DNA of 6,093 nt from Pseudomonadota bacterium (GCA_027486155.1 JAIXPR010000319.1:1-6093), one strand, 5' to 3'; counted from the stretch's first letter, positions 1 through 5,988 are shown. Notes: a model not told the origin generated them from the letters alone. Numbers and translations: made by a program.

Positions 1-362
1 TCCAACATCGTTCTTGCCGCAAAGGAGAAGTTGGGATCAGTTGGAGTTCCCTTGTTAAGAGGGGTTTCGGCGAGCATCTCTCGCACCATCTTAACCACCT
101 CCGTATGGATCTCGCGAGAGGAGAGGCGCCCATCTCGATTCGTATCGAGGGAAGGGGTCAACTTCTCCGCGCCTTTAAGCACACCGTTTATCACCTCTGG
201 CTTGAGGCTCGTGAAGTCGAGTCTTGAGTCCTTGACGGTCTTTAGAAAGTCATCCCGCATGCAGGCGGGAGTCAGCATGGATAGGTCCTTGAGTGATTCG
301 TTCGCTTTCAGATCAGAGCCGGGCGCTTGAGTTTTGGTAGAGGGAGCTTGAAGTTGCGGCAT
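1..362 (-). CDS. EF-hand calcium-binding protein, N-terminal part (cut by window edge)
   Basis: The reading frame opens with ATG at 362-360 and stays open for 120 codons to the left edge, so the C-terminus is missing. An AAGAAAGG ribosome binding site lies 7 nt before the ATG and supports this start. Residues 73-84 form one canonical EF-hand loop (DTNRDGRLSSRE): Asp73, Asn75, Asp77, Gly78, Ser81 and Glu84 occupy the calcium positions, Leu80 is the usual hydrophobic residue, and helical sequence lies on both sides. The first 20 residues are rich in Gln, Pro, Thr and Ser and look disordered. I see no signal peptide or membrane segment, so the visible part looks cytoplasmic. No second EF-hand and no catalytic domain is visible before the truncation. 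Calcium binding is inferred from the loop; the role is unknown. Confidence 0.7.
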   Translation of the reverse strand, partial: MPQLQAPSTKTQAPGSDLKANESLKDLSMLTPACMRDDFLKTVKDSRLDFTSLKPEVINGVLKGAEKLTPSLDTNRDGRLSSREIHTEVVKMVREMLAETPLNKGTPTDPNFSFAARTML

Positions 363-386
363 AGAAAAACCTTTCTTAATGAAAAC

Positions 387-416
387 AGATAGGCGGCACT
401 CGTTGGACCGCCATCT
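387..416 (-). terminator. Possible intrinsic terminator or leader hairpin
   Basis: Read on the minus strand, AGATGGCGG pairs with CCGCC-T-ATCT around an 11-nt loop, leaving one bulged base, and is followed by GTTTTC. This could end transcription of the membrane-protein gene whose stop is at 541. It lies only about 25 nt before the EF-hand gene start, so it could instead be a stem in that gene's leader. The T-run is short, which limits confidence. Confidence 0.35.
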
Positions 417-540
417 TAGAGTGGTTATGGTCCTTGGTGCCTGCTATGTGACTCGCAGTGAGGGAAACTCGTAGGAGGTGCCGCAAGTGGTTGATCCATT
501 GACCCCTTTGAGAGCCGCCGATCGAGAGCGATAGGGAACG

Positions 541-939
541 TTAGAGCACGAACGCGTCGACGATAACGACTCCAGCGATCATCGCTCCATAGAAGGTAAA
601 AGCTGTAGAGGAAAACATCCACCGGAGAGCTCCTTGGCGAGCTTCGGGGAGCGTCTCAATATCGATCGAGAAGTCGATCTCCTCCTCTGGTAAAGCTCGA
701 ACTCGATCATAGAGCTTCTTGAGGAGGTATTCGCGCCGATAATTTTGCGCATCGATGAACCAGAGCAGCACCATCGGGAGTATGGCGAGGTACGCCACAT
801 GAAATCCCGGTTGTTGGGTCCCGAGGGCGATAAATACAGCCGTAAAGCTTATGGCCCAGCGCTTGGCGGAGAGGTCGCTTCGATTGACGATGTCGAGGAG
901 GCCTAGGATCATGTTAAGATGCGCTATCCTTTTTTCCAC
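541..939 (-). CDS. RipA-like small integral membrane protein
   Basis: A 132-residue membrane protein of unknown biochemical role. Hydrophobic segments lie at about residues 27-41, 47-63 and 111-131; the first two form a tight hairpin. A charged cytoplasm-type segment (about 64-105) separates them from the last helix. The pattern recalls the RipA family of small octameric bacterial membrane proteins, named after a Francisella protein needed for intracellular growth: His-Leu near the N-terminus, Lys-x-Trp before helix 1, Phe-Ile-Asp after helix 2, then KKLYDRVR (74-81), an Asp-Phe-Ser stretch (89-91) and Phe-Tyr-Gly in helix 3. That assignment is from memory of family patterns. The start is GTG at 939, with GAGAGGG 4 nt upstream; an in-frame TAA at 954-952 rules out anything longer. 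Met10 (912) would be the first ATG but would lose the conserved His-Leu. It appears to be a single gene between two terminator-like structures. Confidence 0.75.
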   Translation of the reverse strand: MEKRIAHLNMILGLLDIVNRSDLSAKRWAISFTAVFIALGTQQPGFHVAYLAILPMVLLWFIDAQNYRREYLLKKLYDRVRALPEEEIDFSIDIETLPEARQGALRWMFSSTAFTFYGAMIAGVVIVDAFVL

Positions 940-973
940 ATCGCCCTCTCTTTACTCTCGCTGGTCTCTTTGT

Positions 974-1038
974 AAAAAATCCGGGGCGGAGCGCTTACCC
1001 CTGGCTCTTGTGCCGCTGTGCTCTCCCTCGTTCCGCCC
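974..1038 (-). terminator. Probable intrinsic terminator of the aguA transcript
   Basis: On the minus strand, 20 nt after the aguA stop, GGGCGGA (1038-1032) can pair with TCCGCCC (990-984). A smaller GGGG/CCCC stem (1001-998 with 986-983) is an alternative fold. Either stem is followed by GGA and then a T6 run (979-974). GC-rich stem plus T-run fits a Rho-independent terminator and would separate aguA from the membrane-protein gene at 939. The two competing folds leave the exact stem uncertain. Confidence 0.5.
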
Positions 1039-1057
1039 AACGCCATACGGAGCGGGC

Positions 1058-2107
1058 TTACAAAGGCTGCTGCTGCGTAGAGCAGTGCAGGCTACCGTAT
1101 CCAAGCACCCAGTCGACGCAGTTGATCCCGACGACCTTTCTATCAGGGCAGAGGTCGGCGAGTATTCCAAGCACTTTCCTATCGTTCTCGTCGTTAAAGG
1201 TGGGAACCACGATGAGGTTGTTGGCGATGTAAAAGTTTAAGTAGCTCGCCGGTAGTCTCTGATCGTCGCAGTAGATCGGTGATGGAAAGGGAAGCTCAAT
1301 GATCTCGAAGGAACGTCCCTCTTTGTCTTTAGCCGCTTTCAATCGCTGAATGTTGTTTTGACACCCTTCATATTGTGCGGAATCGCTTGGCTCGGCGCTC
1401 GCGACCACGATCTTTCCGGGCGCTATAAAGCGGGCCAAATCGTCGATGTGTCCGTGGGTATCATCACCCTCACAGCCGCCGTCGAGCCAAATGGTGTTGT
1501 CGGCGCCGAGGTATTTCTCAAATGCCAGCTCGTAGTCCCTCTTGTGCATGCCAGGATTACGTTGCTGTTCCTCTGAGAGAAGACACTGTTCAGTGACGAG
1601 GATATTTCCCAACCCATCCACATCGAACGCTCCGCCTTCGAGCACGAGCTGTGAGGCGGTATCGAGTCGCATCGCCTGGTGGCGAGGGGTGTTTGAGGCC
1701 TGCGAGATATACTCCGGGATCGAGGCATCGGGTCCGAAATCGTCGTAGAGCGCCCAGGCGTTAAACTTCCATTCCATCCAAAGATTCGACGACGTGGAGA
1801 TCTCTTTCACTAAGCTCGGGGCTGAGTCCCTCAACCAGGTTCGGGCGTAGTCCTTTCGATGAAAAAAGATGTTTGAGGTGAGGTTGCTACGTTGTAGTTT
1901 TTCTCTCGCGTCAGCCTCCAGCGCTTCGGAAGCACACAGGATCTCGACCCTTTCGTTCTTGGAGAGGTGACGAATAAGCTCGCAGAACGCCCATCGTACG
2001 GCCTCGATCTTGCCGGGGAAATCTGATTCCAGGTGAGGCCATGCGATCCAGGTCGCCTGATGGGGAGCCCACTCAGCGGGCATTAGGTATTTTTTCTGGT
2101 TGAACAT
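1058..2107 (-). CDS. aguA: Agmatine deiminase (agmatine iminohydrolase)
   Basis: This enzyme hydrolyses agmatine to N-carbamoylputrescine and ammonia, in the cytoplasm, as the first step from agmatine to putrescine. At 349 residues it has the usual length for the agmatine deiminase / peptidyl-arginine deiminase family (Pfam PF04371). The N-terminal signature MPAEWAPHQATWIAWPH is at 9-25. Substrate and catalytic motifs follow in order: RDSAP at 93-97, LEGGAFDVDG at 156-165, GDDTHGHIDD at 214-223 with the catalytic His220, and GSLHCSTQQQP at 338-348 with the nucleophile Cys342. No expected motif is missing. ATG at 2107 is preferred because Met9 is the first residue of the conserved signature and lacks a ribosome binding site; AGAAGGG lies 11 nt upstream of 2107, a long spacing. 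The gene is divergent from the amidase that uses its product. Confidence 0.95.
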   Translation of the reverse strand: MFNQKKYLMPAEWAPHQATWIAWPHLESDFPGKIEAVRWAFCELIRHLSKNERVEILCASEALEADAREKLQRSNLTSNIFFHRKDYARTWLRDSAPSLVKEISTSSNLWMEWKFNAWALYDDFGPDASIPEYISQASNTPRHQAMRLDTASQLVLEGGAFDVDGLGNILVTEQCLLSEEQQRNPGMHKRDYELAFEKYLGADNTIWLDGGCEGDDTHGHIDDLARFIAPGKIVVASAEPSDSAQYEGCQNNIQRLKAAKDKEGRSFEIIELPFPSPIYCDDQRLPASYLNFYIANNLIVVPTFNDENDRKVLGILADLCPDRKVVGINCVDWVLGYGSLHCSTQQQPL

Positions 2108-2136
2108 GCCTTTTTATTCCCTTCTACGAATAATTT

Positions 2137-2158
2137 CCATATATATGGGTTCATGAAC
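2137..2158. promoter_or_regulatory. Two abutting palindromes in the aguA/aguB divergent control region
   Basis: CCATATATATGG (2137-2148) is a perfect 12-bp palindrome. GTTCATGAAC (2149-2158) is a perfect 10-bp palindrome that begins at the next base and contains the aguB ATG. The AT-rich core of the first could serve as the -10 region in both directions. Dyad symmetry at a divergent promoter suggests an operator for a dimeric regulator, possibly responding to agmatine or carbamoylputrescine; that is inference. Confidence 0.45.
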
Positions 2159-2166
2159 GATAACAA
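2138..2166 (-). promoter_or_regulatory. Candidate aguA promoter
   Basis: On the minus strand, TTGTTA (2166-2161) and TATATG (2143-2138) are separated by exactly 17 bp. Each matches the sigma70-type consensus at about four of six positions. Transcription would start near 2131, giving a leader of about 24 nt. The -35 box would lie inside the first codons of aguB. This is a pattern match only. Confidence 0.35.
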
Positions 2167-3031
2167 GCCATGGACCCCTCAAATAGTAAAGCTCGCTCTT
2201 GCTCAGTTTTCCATGGGAGCGGATCCCGCCGCTAATTTATCAAAAGCTCTTCACTTTATTGAGAGAGCCGCGGCGGAAAAGGCCGATATCTGTTGTTTGC
2301 CGGAGCTCTTCAGAACCCCTTATTTTTGTATCGAGGCGAAATGCGCCAACGATTGGACCGAGGAGCTGCCAGGGGAACTCGTGCCGGTTTTATCGAAAGC
2401 GGCGAAGGCGCACGGAATCGCGCTCGTAGCCGGTTCGGTATACGAAAGAGTGCCCGGAGAGATGGGTTATAACACGGCCTTGGTTTTTAATAAGGCTGGT
2501 GATCTGTTGGGTGACTATAGAAAAGTTCATATCCCGCACGACCCAGCTTTCTATGAGTGCAACTACTTCACTCCGGGTGACAAAGGCTTCAAGGTCTTCG
2601 ACTTAGGATTTGCCAAGGTTTCAGTGCTCATCTGCTACGACCAGTGGTTTCCTGAGGCCGCTCGGAGCTGCGCGCTCCTCGGAGCGGACATCTTATTCTA
2701 CCCGACCGCTATCGGAACTAGCACCGAGGTGCCTCAAGTTGAGGGTCAGTGGCAGAACGCGTGGGAGTTGATTCAAAGAAGCCATTCCGTCGCGAACTCT
2801 GTGGTAGTAGCGGCCGTAAACAGAGTCGGTCAAGAGGGCAACAGCACCTTCTGGGGAGGCTCCTTCATCAGTAACGGTTTCGGAGAGCTGCTCGCTAAAG
2901 CGGACGATCAAGAGAGACTGGTCGTGGCTGAGGTCGACTTGGGCCATTCTCGATTCACACGCGAGAGTTGGCGGTTTATGGCCAGCAGAAGGCCAGAGCA
3001 ATACACGCTAGTTACTCAGAAAGTGAAGTAG
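2153..3031 (+). CDS. aguB: N-carbamoylputrescine amidase
   Basis: This enzyme hydrolyses N-carbamoylputrescine to putrescine, CO2 and ammonia, the step after agmatine deiminase. It is a 292-residue carbon-nitrogen hydrolase of the nitrilase superfamily, the usual length for AguB. The Glu-Lys-Cys triad is complete: Glu51 in LPELFRTPYFC, Lys124 in DYRKVHIPHDPAFYE and Cys161 in LICYDQWFPEAAR. FWGGSFISNGFGELLAKA (233-250) and the C-terminal arginine-rich RRPEQY (279-284) are also characteristic of AguB. ATG at 2153 is the only reasonable start, because the hydrolase fold begins at about residue 12 and no in-frame ATG, GTG or TTG lies just upstream. No Shine-Dalgarno is visible in front of it. Pairing with divergent aguA supports the specific assignment over other nitrilase-family amidases. 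Confidence 0.95.
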   Translation: MNDNKPWTPQIVKLALAQFSMGADPAANLSKALHFIERAAAEKADICCLPELFRTPYFCIEAKCANDWTEELPGELVPVLSKAAKAHGIALVAGSVYERVPGEMGYNTALVFNKAGDLLGDYRKVHIPHDPAFYECNYFTPGDKGFKVFDLGFAKVSVLICYDQWFPEAARSCALLGADILFYPTAIGTSTEVPQVEGQWQNAWELIQRSHSVANSVVVAAVNRVGQEGNSTFWGGSFISNGFGELLAKADDQERLVVAEVDLGHSRFTRESWRFMASRRPEQYTLVTQKVK

Positions 3032-3059
3032 GGCTCACTCCACGCGATTGTTTTGTCGT

Positions 3060-3073
3060 GCGGCAATAGCCGC
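3060..3073. other. GC-rich hairpin between converging aguB and lipB
   Basis: GCGGC and GCCGC form a perfect 5-bp stem closed by the tetraloop AATA, in the 68-bp gap between two converging genes. Its position suggests a role in 3'-end formation. Neither strand has a T-run directly after it, so it is not a classical intrinsic terminator. No better candidate is visible in this gap. Confidence 0.35.
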
Positions 3074-3099
3074 CCGTAAGGAGCAATTGAGTCCCTCTG

Positions 3100-3744
3100 T
3101 TACACTTCGTACTTGAAAACGCGAATGAAGTTCGCGATCAACTTGTGCGTTACCTCCGCGACCGAAACGGGCTTCGGCGCAATCAGCTCCGCGATAGAAG
3201 CTATCTTGATATCGCCGAGTCCGCACGGATTAATGGCGGCGAAACGGTGAGAGCAGGGGATTACGTTTAAGGAGAATCCGTGCAAGGTGCACCAGCGAGA
3301 GATTCTCACTCCGCTGAAGGCGATCTTAGAGTTCTCATCGATCCACACGCCTGTTTTGCCAGGAACGCGGATGCCGGTGATGCCGTACTCTTGGAGGGTG
3401 CTTAAGACCACCTCTTCAAGGGATCGCATGTACCATCCCACGTCGGTCTTGTGGTTGTGGAGATTAATAAGGGGATAGCACACCGCCTGTTCGGGGCCGT
3501 GATAGGTGACGCTGCCCCCACGCTCAATCGAGACAACAGGGGTGCCGCTTATCTCAAGCTCTGATGAAGGGGTGTAGAAATGAGCGTCCTCGGTAGAGGT
3601 GCCGCAGGTAATGACAGGGTGATGTGAGCAGGTAAGCAACACATCACCCTGTGAGCCGTCAATCAGCTTGCGGTGATAGCTTCGTTGAAGCTCTAAGCAT
3701 TTGACGTAGTCGATCAAGCCAAGATCGTAGACCTCAAGCTTCAT
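3100..3744 (-). CDS. lipB: Lipoyl(octanoyl) transferase LipB
   Basis: LipB transfers the octanoyl group from octanoyl-acyl carrier protein to a lysine of lipoyl domains (E2 subunits, GcvH), the first step of endogenous lipoylation. The 214-residue length is close to that of E. coli LipB. Expected motifs are present: RGGSVTYHGPEQ at 75-86, the catalytic lysine in SKIAFSGVRI (Lys140), HGFSLNV at 155-161, and NPCG at 172-175 with the catalytic Cys174. Position 85 is Glu where HGPGQ is usual. I start the gene at ATG 3744: GGTGAT lies 3 nt upstream, and the protein begins with the typical MKLEVYDLGLIDY. A longer frame from TTG at 3792 would add 16 unconserved residues and overlap lpd by 29 bp. From 3744 the gap to lpd is 19 bp, indicating co-transcription. 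Confidence 0.94.
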   Translation of the reverse strand: MKLEVYDLGLIDYVKCLELQRSYHRKLIDGSQGDVLLTCSHHPVITCGTSTEDAHFYTPSSELEISGTPVVSIERGGSVTYHGPEQAVCYPLINLHNHKTDVGWYMRSLEEVVLSTLQEYGITGIRVPGKTGVWIDENSKIAFSGVRISRWCTLHGFSLNVIPCSHRFAAINPCGLGDIKIASIAELIAPKPVSVAEVTHKLIANFIRVFKYEV

Positions 3745-3747
3745 CGA

Positions 3748-3753
3748 ATCACC
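3748..3753 (-). promoter_or_regulatory. Ribosome binding site of lipB
   Basis: GGTGAT, complementary to the ATCACC part of the 16S rRNA 3' end, lies 3 nt before ATG 3744. It supports that start over the upstream TTG at 3792. The spacing is short. An AGAGG 14 nt upstream is an alternative but lies too far away. Confidence 0.4.
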
Positions 3754-3763
3754 GTGAGCCTCT

Positions 3764-5161
3764 TTAGAAATTAACTGGCCGTCCGAGCGCAAGTGCCATC
3801 GCCTCCATGGTCGCCTCTGAGAGCGTTGGGTGAGGGTGGACAGTATCTACCACACTCGCCGCGATTCCCTCGTGAGATCGGATGATAGCAGCTTCCGAGA
3901 TAAGCTCGGTAGCCTCGGCGTGAATAATGTGCACACCGAGTACCTCACCAACCTCATCATCGATGATCACCTTCACGAAACCGTCCTGCTCTCCGATAGC
4001 GATCGCCTTTCCAACCGCTGAGAACGGCATCTTTCCAACGCGGTACTTGATCCCCTTCGCCTTAGCGGCTTTTTCGGTGAGTCCAACAGAAGCTACTTGA
4101 GGCTGGCAGTAGGTACACCCTGGGATGTTGTCGTACCGCATGGCGTGCTTAGCTTTGCCTGCGACAACCTCAGCGGCGACGATCCCCTCATGGCTCGCCT
4201 TGTGTGCGAGAGCGGCACCACCTGCTACGTCTCCGATCGCGTAGTGGTGAGGCACGTTGGTCTGAAGGTACTCGTTGACCTTGATGAACCCACGGTTCGT
4301 TTCAATTCCAACCTTCTCAAGGCCGATGTTCTCGGTGTTGGGCATGATACCGATAGCGACGAGACACGCGTCTCCGCTCCACTCCTCAGTCTTATCCTTG
4401 CCCTTAAGGGTAGCGGTTACGTTCGCTCCAGAGCGCTTGAGGTTCTCAACACCGGTAGAGGTTCGGATAGTCATGCCGTTCTTTGCGAACACCTTCTCAA
4501 GGGTCTGAGCTACCTCGGTATCCTCAACTGGAAGGATCTGATCCGCCATCTCCACCACCGTTACTTGGGTTCCAAGGGTGTTAAAGAAGTAGGCGAACTC
4601 GATTCCGATAGCACCAGCTCCGATAATGAGAAGCTTCTTCGGAAGACGTTTGTGCTCAAGGATCGTGCGAGCGGTGTGAACAATCTCTCCGTCAACATCA
4701 ACGCCAGGGAAGGGACGAGCGCGCGCTCCGGTAGCGATGATTATGTCCTTGAACTCGTAGGTAGTCGACTTCTTCGAGGAGTCGGTAACGACAAGCTTGT
4801 TGCCCTTCTCAAGTACACCGTTGCCCGAGATGATCTCGATCTTGTTCTTCTTCATCAGGTAGTTCACGCCACCCGAGAGCTTGTTCGCAACCTCACGGGA
4901 GCGCTCGATGATGCGCTTGAAGTCTACCGAGACATCGCCGGTGGTGAATCCGAACGAGCTCGCATGCTTGATATCATTAAAAACTTGAGCTGAGCGAAGG
5001 AGCGCCTTGGACGGGATGCATCCCCAGTTAAGGCACACACCGCCAAGTGCCTCTCGCTCTACGATAGCGACTTGTCGTCCGAGTTGCGCAGCGCGGATCG
5101 CTGCCACATATCCACCAGGTCCTGAACCTAATACGATGAGGTCACGAGATTGACTCGCCAT
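3764..5161 (-). CDS. lpdA: Dihydrolipoamide dehydrogenase (E3)
   Basis: This flavoprotein reoxidises dihydrolipoyl groups of 2-oxoacid dehydrogenase complexes and of the glycine cleavage system, passing electrons through FAD to NAD+. The 465-residue protein has every expected element. The FAD-binding GSGPGGYVAA is at 12-21 and the redox disulfide Cys43/Cys48 sits in GGVCLNWGCIPSK. ATGARARPFPG follows at 144-153, the NAD-binding GAGAIG is at 181-186, and the second FAD contact GDVAGGAALAHKA at 310-322. The C-terminal active-site pair is His444/Glu449 in HPHPTLSEA. There is no N-terminal lipoyl domain. An additional CxxC (Cys349, Cys352) sits at the start of the interface domain. AGGAG lies 9 nt before the ATG at 5161. 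lipB follows after 19 bp, tying E3 expression to lipoylation; no E1 or E2 genes are in the window. Confidence 0.97.
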   Translation of the reverse strand: MASQSRDLIVLGSGPGGYVAAIRAAQLGRQVAIVEREALGGVCLNWGCIPSKALLRSAQVFNDIKHASSFGFTTGDVSVDFKRIIERSREVANKLSGGVNYLMKKNKIEIISGNGVLEKGNKLVVTDSSKKSTTYEFKDIIIATGARARPFPGVDVDGEIVHTARTILEHKRLPKKLLIIGAGAIGIEFAYFFNTLGTQVTVVEMADQILPVEDTEVAQTLEKVFAKNGMTIRTSTGVENLKRSGANVTATLKGKDKTEEWSGDACLVAIGIMPNTENIGLEKVGIETNRGFIKVNEYLQTNVPHHYAIGDVAGGAALAHKASHEGIVAAEVVAGKAKHAMRYDNIPGCTYCQPQVASVGLTEKAAKAKGIKYRVGKMPFSAVGKAIAIGEQDGFVKVIIDDEVGEVLGVHIIHAEATELISEAAIIRSHEGIAASVVDTVHPHPTLSEATMEAMALALGRPVNF

Positions 5162-5190
5162 ACGAATAAACTCCTAGCGATAAAAGTGCG

Positions 5191-5232
5191 GCGGCTCATA
5201 CAACTCAGCCGCGGGGACCAACCGGGTCCTCG
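5191..5232 (-). promoter_or_regulatory. Tandem hairpins in the lpd 5' leader
   Basis: Two inverted repeats meet at base 5212. One (5212-5232) has an 8-bp stem with one G-U pair on the plus-strand reading and a 5-nt loop. The other (5191-5212) has a 6-bp stem, GCGGCT with AGCCGC, and a 10-nt loop. On the lpd strand the second stem is followed by CGCACTTTTAT and then, about 12 nt further on, by the ribosome binding site. They may stabilise the message or attenuate transcription; neither matches a riboswitch class I recognise. Confidence 0.4.
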
Positions 5233-5243
5233 ACAGCCGATGT

Positions 5244-5249
5244 ATCATA
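5244..5249 (-). promoter_or_regulatory. Candidate -10 element for lpd-lipB
   Basis: TATGAT on the minus strand matches the -10 consensus at five of six positions and would start transcription near 5237, so both leader hairpins would be transcribed. No good -35 hexamer lies at the proper distance. Instead the symmetric GAAAC-C-GTTTC (5264-5274) covers that position, which could be an activator or repressor site. Confidence 0.3.
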
Positions 5250-5452
5250 GAATGAGCAGGGTTGAAACCGTTTCTCGGGGAATTAATCCGCCGTTATTTC
5301 AATAAGAATGGCTAGTTAGCATGGGAACGGCGCCAGGAACGTTGGAATGGCGGGTAATCTCGGTATCCGCCTCAACAGTCCCATGCTTGTGTCTCGGACA
5401 GTACAAGGGGAAAGCTTTGACATGGACCTCATCAAGCGCTCGCGAGGCTCCT

Positions 5453-5938
5453 ATGGTAGAGTACTCGGAGATGACACCCCCAACCTCCCACCCATCGTCC
5501 TCCGGTAGACCAGGGGCGCTTATCATTCCTGAACAGGAGCTCGCCTTTTCGTTCGCCCGATCGGGTGGTCCAGGAGGTCAGAACGTTAATAAAGTGGAGA
5601 CCAAGGTAACGGTTCTCTTTGATTTCTCGAAGTCGAGCATACTGACGTGGGAGCAAAAAGGGAGGCTCGGAAATCATCCTCTCATTCTCCAGCACCTGAA
5701 CGCCGAGGGAGCGATAGCCGTGACCAGTCAGGCTCATCGCAGCCAGATCCTCAATCGAGAGGATGCCGTGCGAAAGCTCCATGAGCTTCTACATCAAGCC
5801 CTCCGTCCCCGGCGCAAACGGATCCCAACACGCAAGACACGGTCGAGTGAGCGAAAGCGTTTAGATCAGAAGAAGGGTCGCAGTCGCTCCAAGGCAGCTC
5901 GACGACGGGTTGACCCCTACCAGGGTGGTGAACAATGA
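5453..5938 (+). CDS. arfB: ArfB-type peptidyl-tRNA hydrolase (ribosome rescue factor)
   Basis: ArfB (YaeJ) enters the A site of ribosomes stalled without a stop codon and hydrolyses the peptidyl-tRNA through its GGQ motif. Here the release-factor-like domain starts at about residue 23 (LIIPEQELAFSFARS), with GGPGGQNVNK at 38-47 carrying Gly41-Gly42-Gln43. A conserved SQAHRSQILNREDAVRKL follows at 92-109. The C-terminal tail (about 119-152) is dense in Arg and Lys, as required for threading into the mRNA channel. It lacks the codon-recognition domains of RF1/RF2. ATG 5453 has GAGG 5 nt upstream and gives 161 residues, near the roughly 140 typical of ArfB. ATG 5471 has no spaced ribosome binding site. 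ATG 5321 would add 44 residues without family resemblance. It is transcribed away from lpd and followed by a terminator. Confidence 0.88.
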   Translation: MVEYSEMTPPTSHPSSSGRPGALIIPEQELAFSFARSGGPGGQNVNKVETKVTVLFDFSKSSILTWEQKGRLGNHPLILQHLNAEGAIAVTSQAHRSQILNREDAVRKLHELLHQALRPRRKRIPTRKTRSSERKRLDQKKGRSRSKAARRRVDPYQGGEQ

Positions 5939-5988
5939 TTTCCTGCTGCGCGTTTCGATAGTTTGACTGCAACGTCGTTGGAGACGTC

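Noticed and set aside
31..330. Plus-strand frame of 99 codons at the left edge
   Set aside because: It lies opposite the EF-hand frame, which has a ribosome binding site and a canonical calcium loop; the plus frame has neither.
393..484. Distant inverted repeat GCGGCAC / GTGCCGC
   Set aside because: The 7-bp arms are 78 bases apart and the left arm competes with a local, better hairpin; chance is the simpler explanation.
851..1240. Plus-strand frame of 129 codons across the aguA end and the RipA-like start
   Set aside because: It runs antisense to two supported genes and through a terminator-like structure, with no domain signal.
3745..3792. Longer lipB from TTG at 3792
   Set aside because: It adds unconserved residues, uses a rare start codon and overlaps lpd; ATG 3744 gives the typical N-terminus and length.
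4097..4993. Long plus-strand open frame of 298 codons opposite lpd
   Set aside because: It is fully antisense to a gene with every Lpd motif; its sequence has no recognisable domain and follows from the codon bias of the opposite strand.
5299..5526. Minus-strand frame of 75 codons containing FPLYCPRHKH, faintly like a Cys-rich KTR protein
   Set aside because: The paired cysteines of that family are absent, the frame overlaps the arfB start, and no other part matches.
5935..5961. Short frame MISCCAFR overlapping the arfB stop by ATGA
   Set aside because: It has only eight codons and nothing supports its translation.
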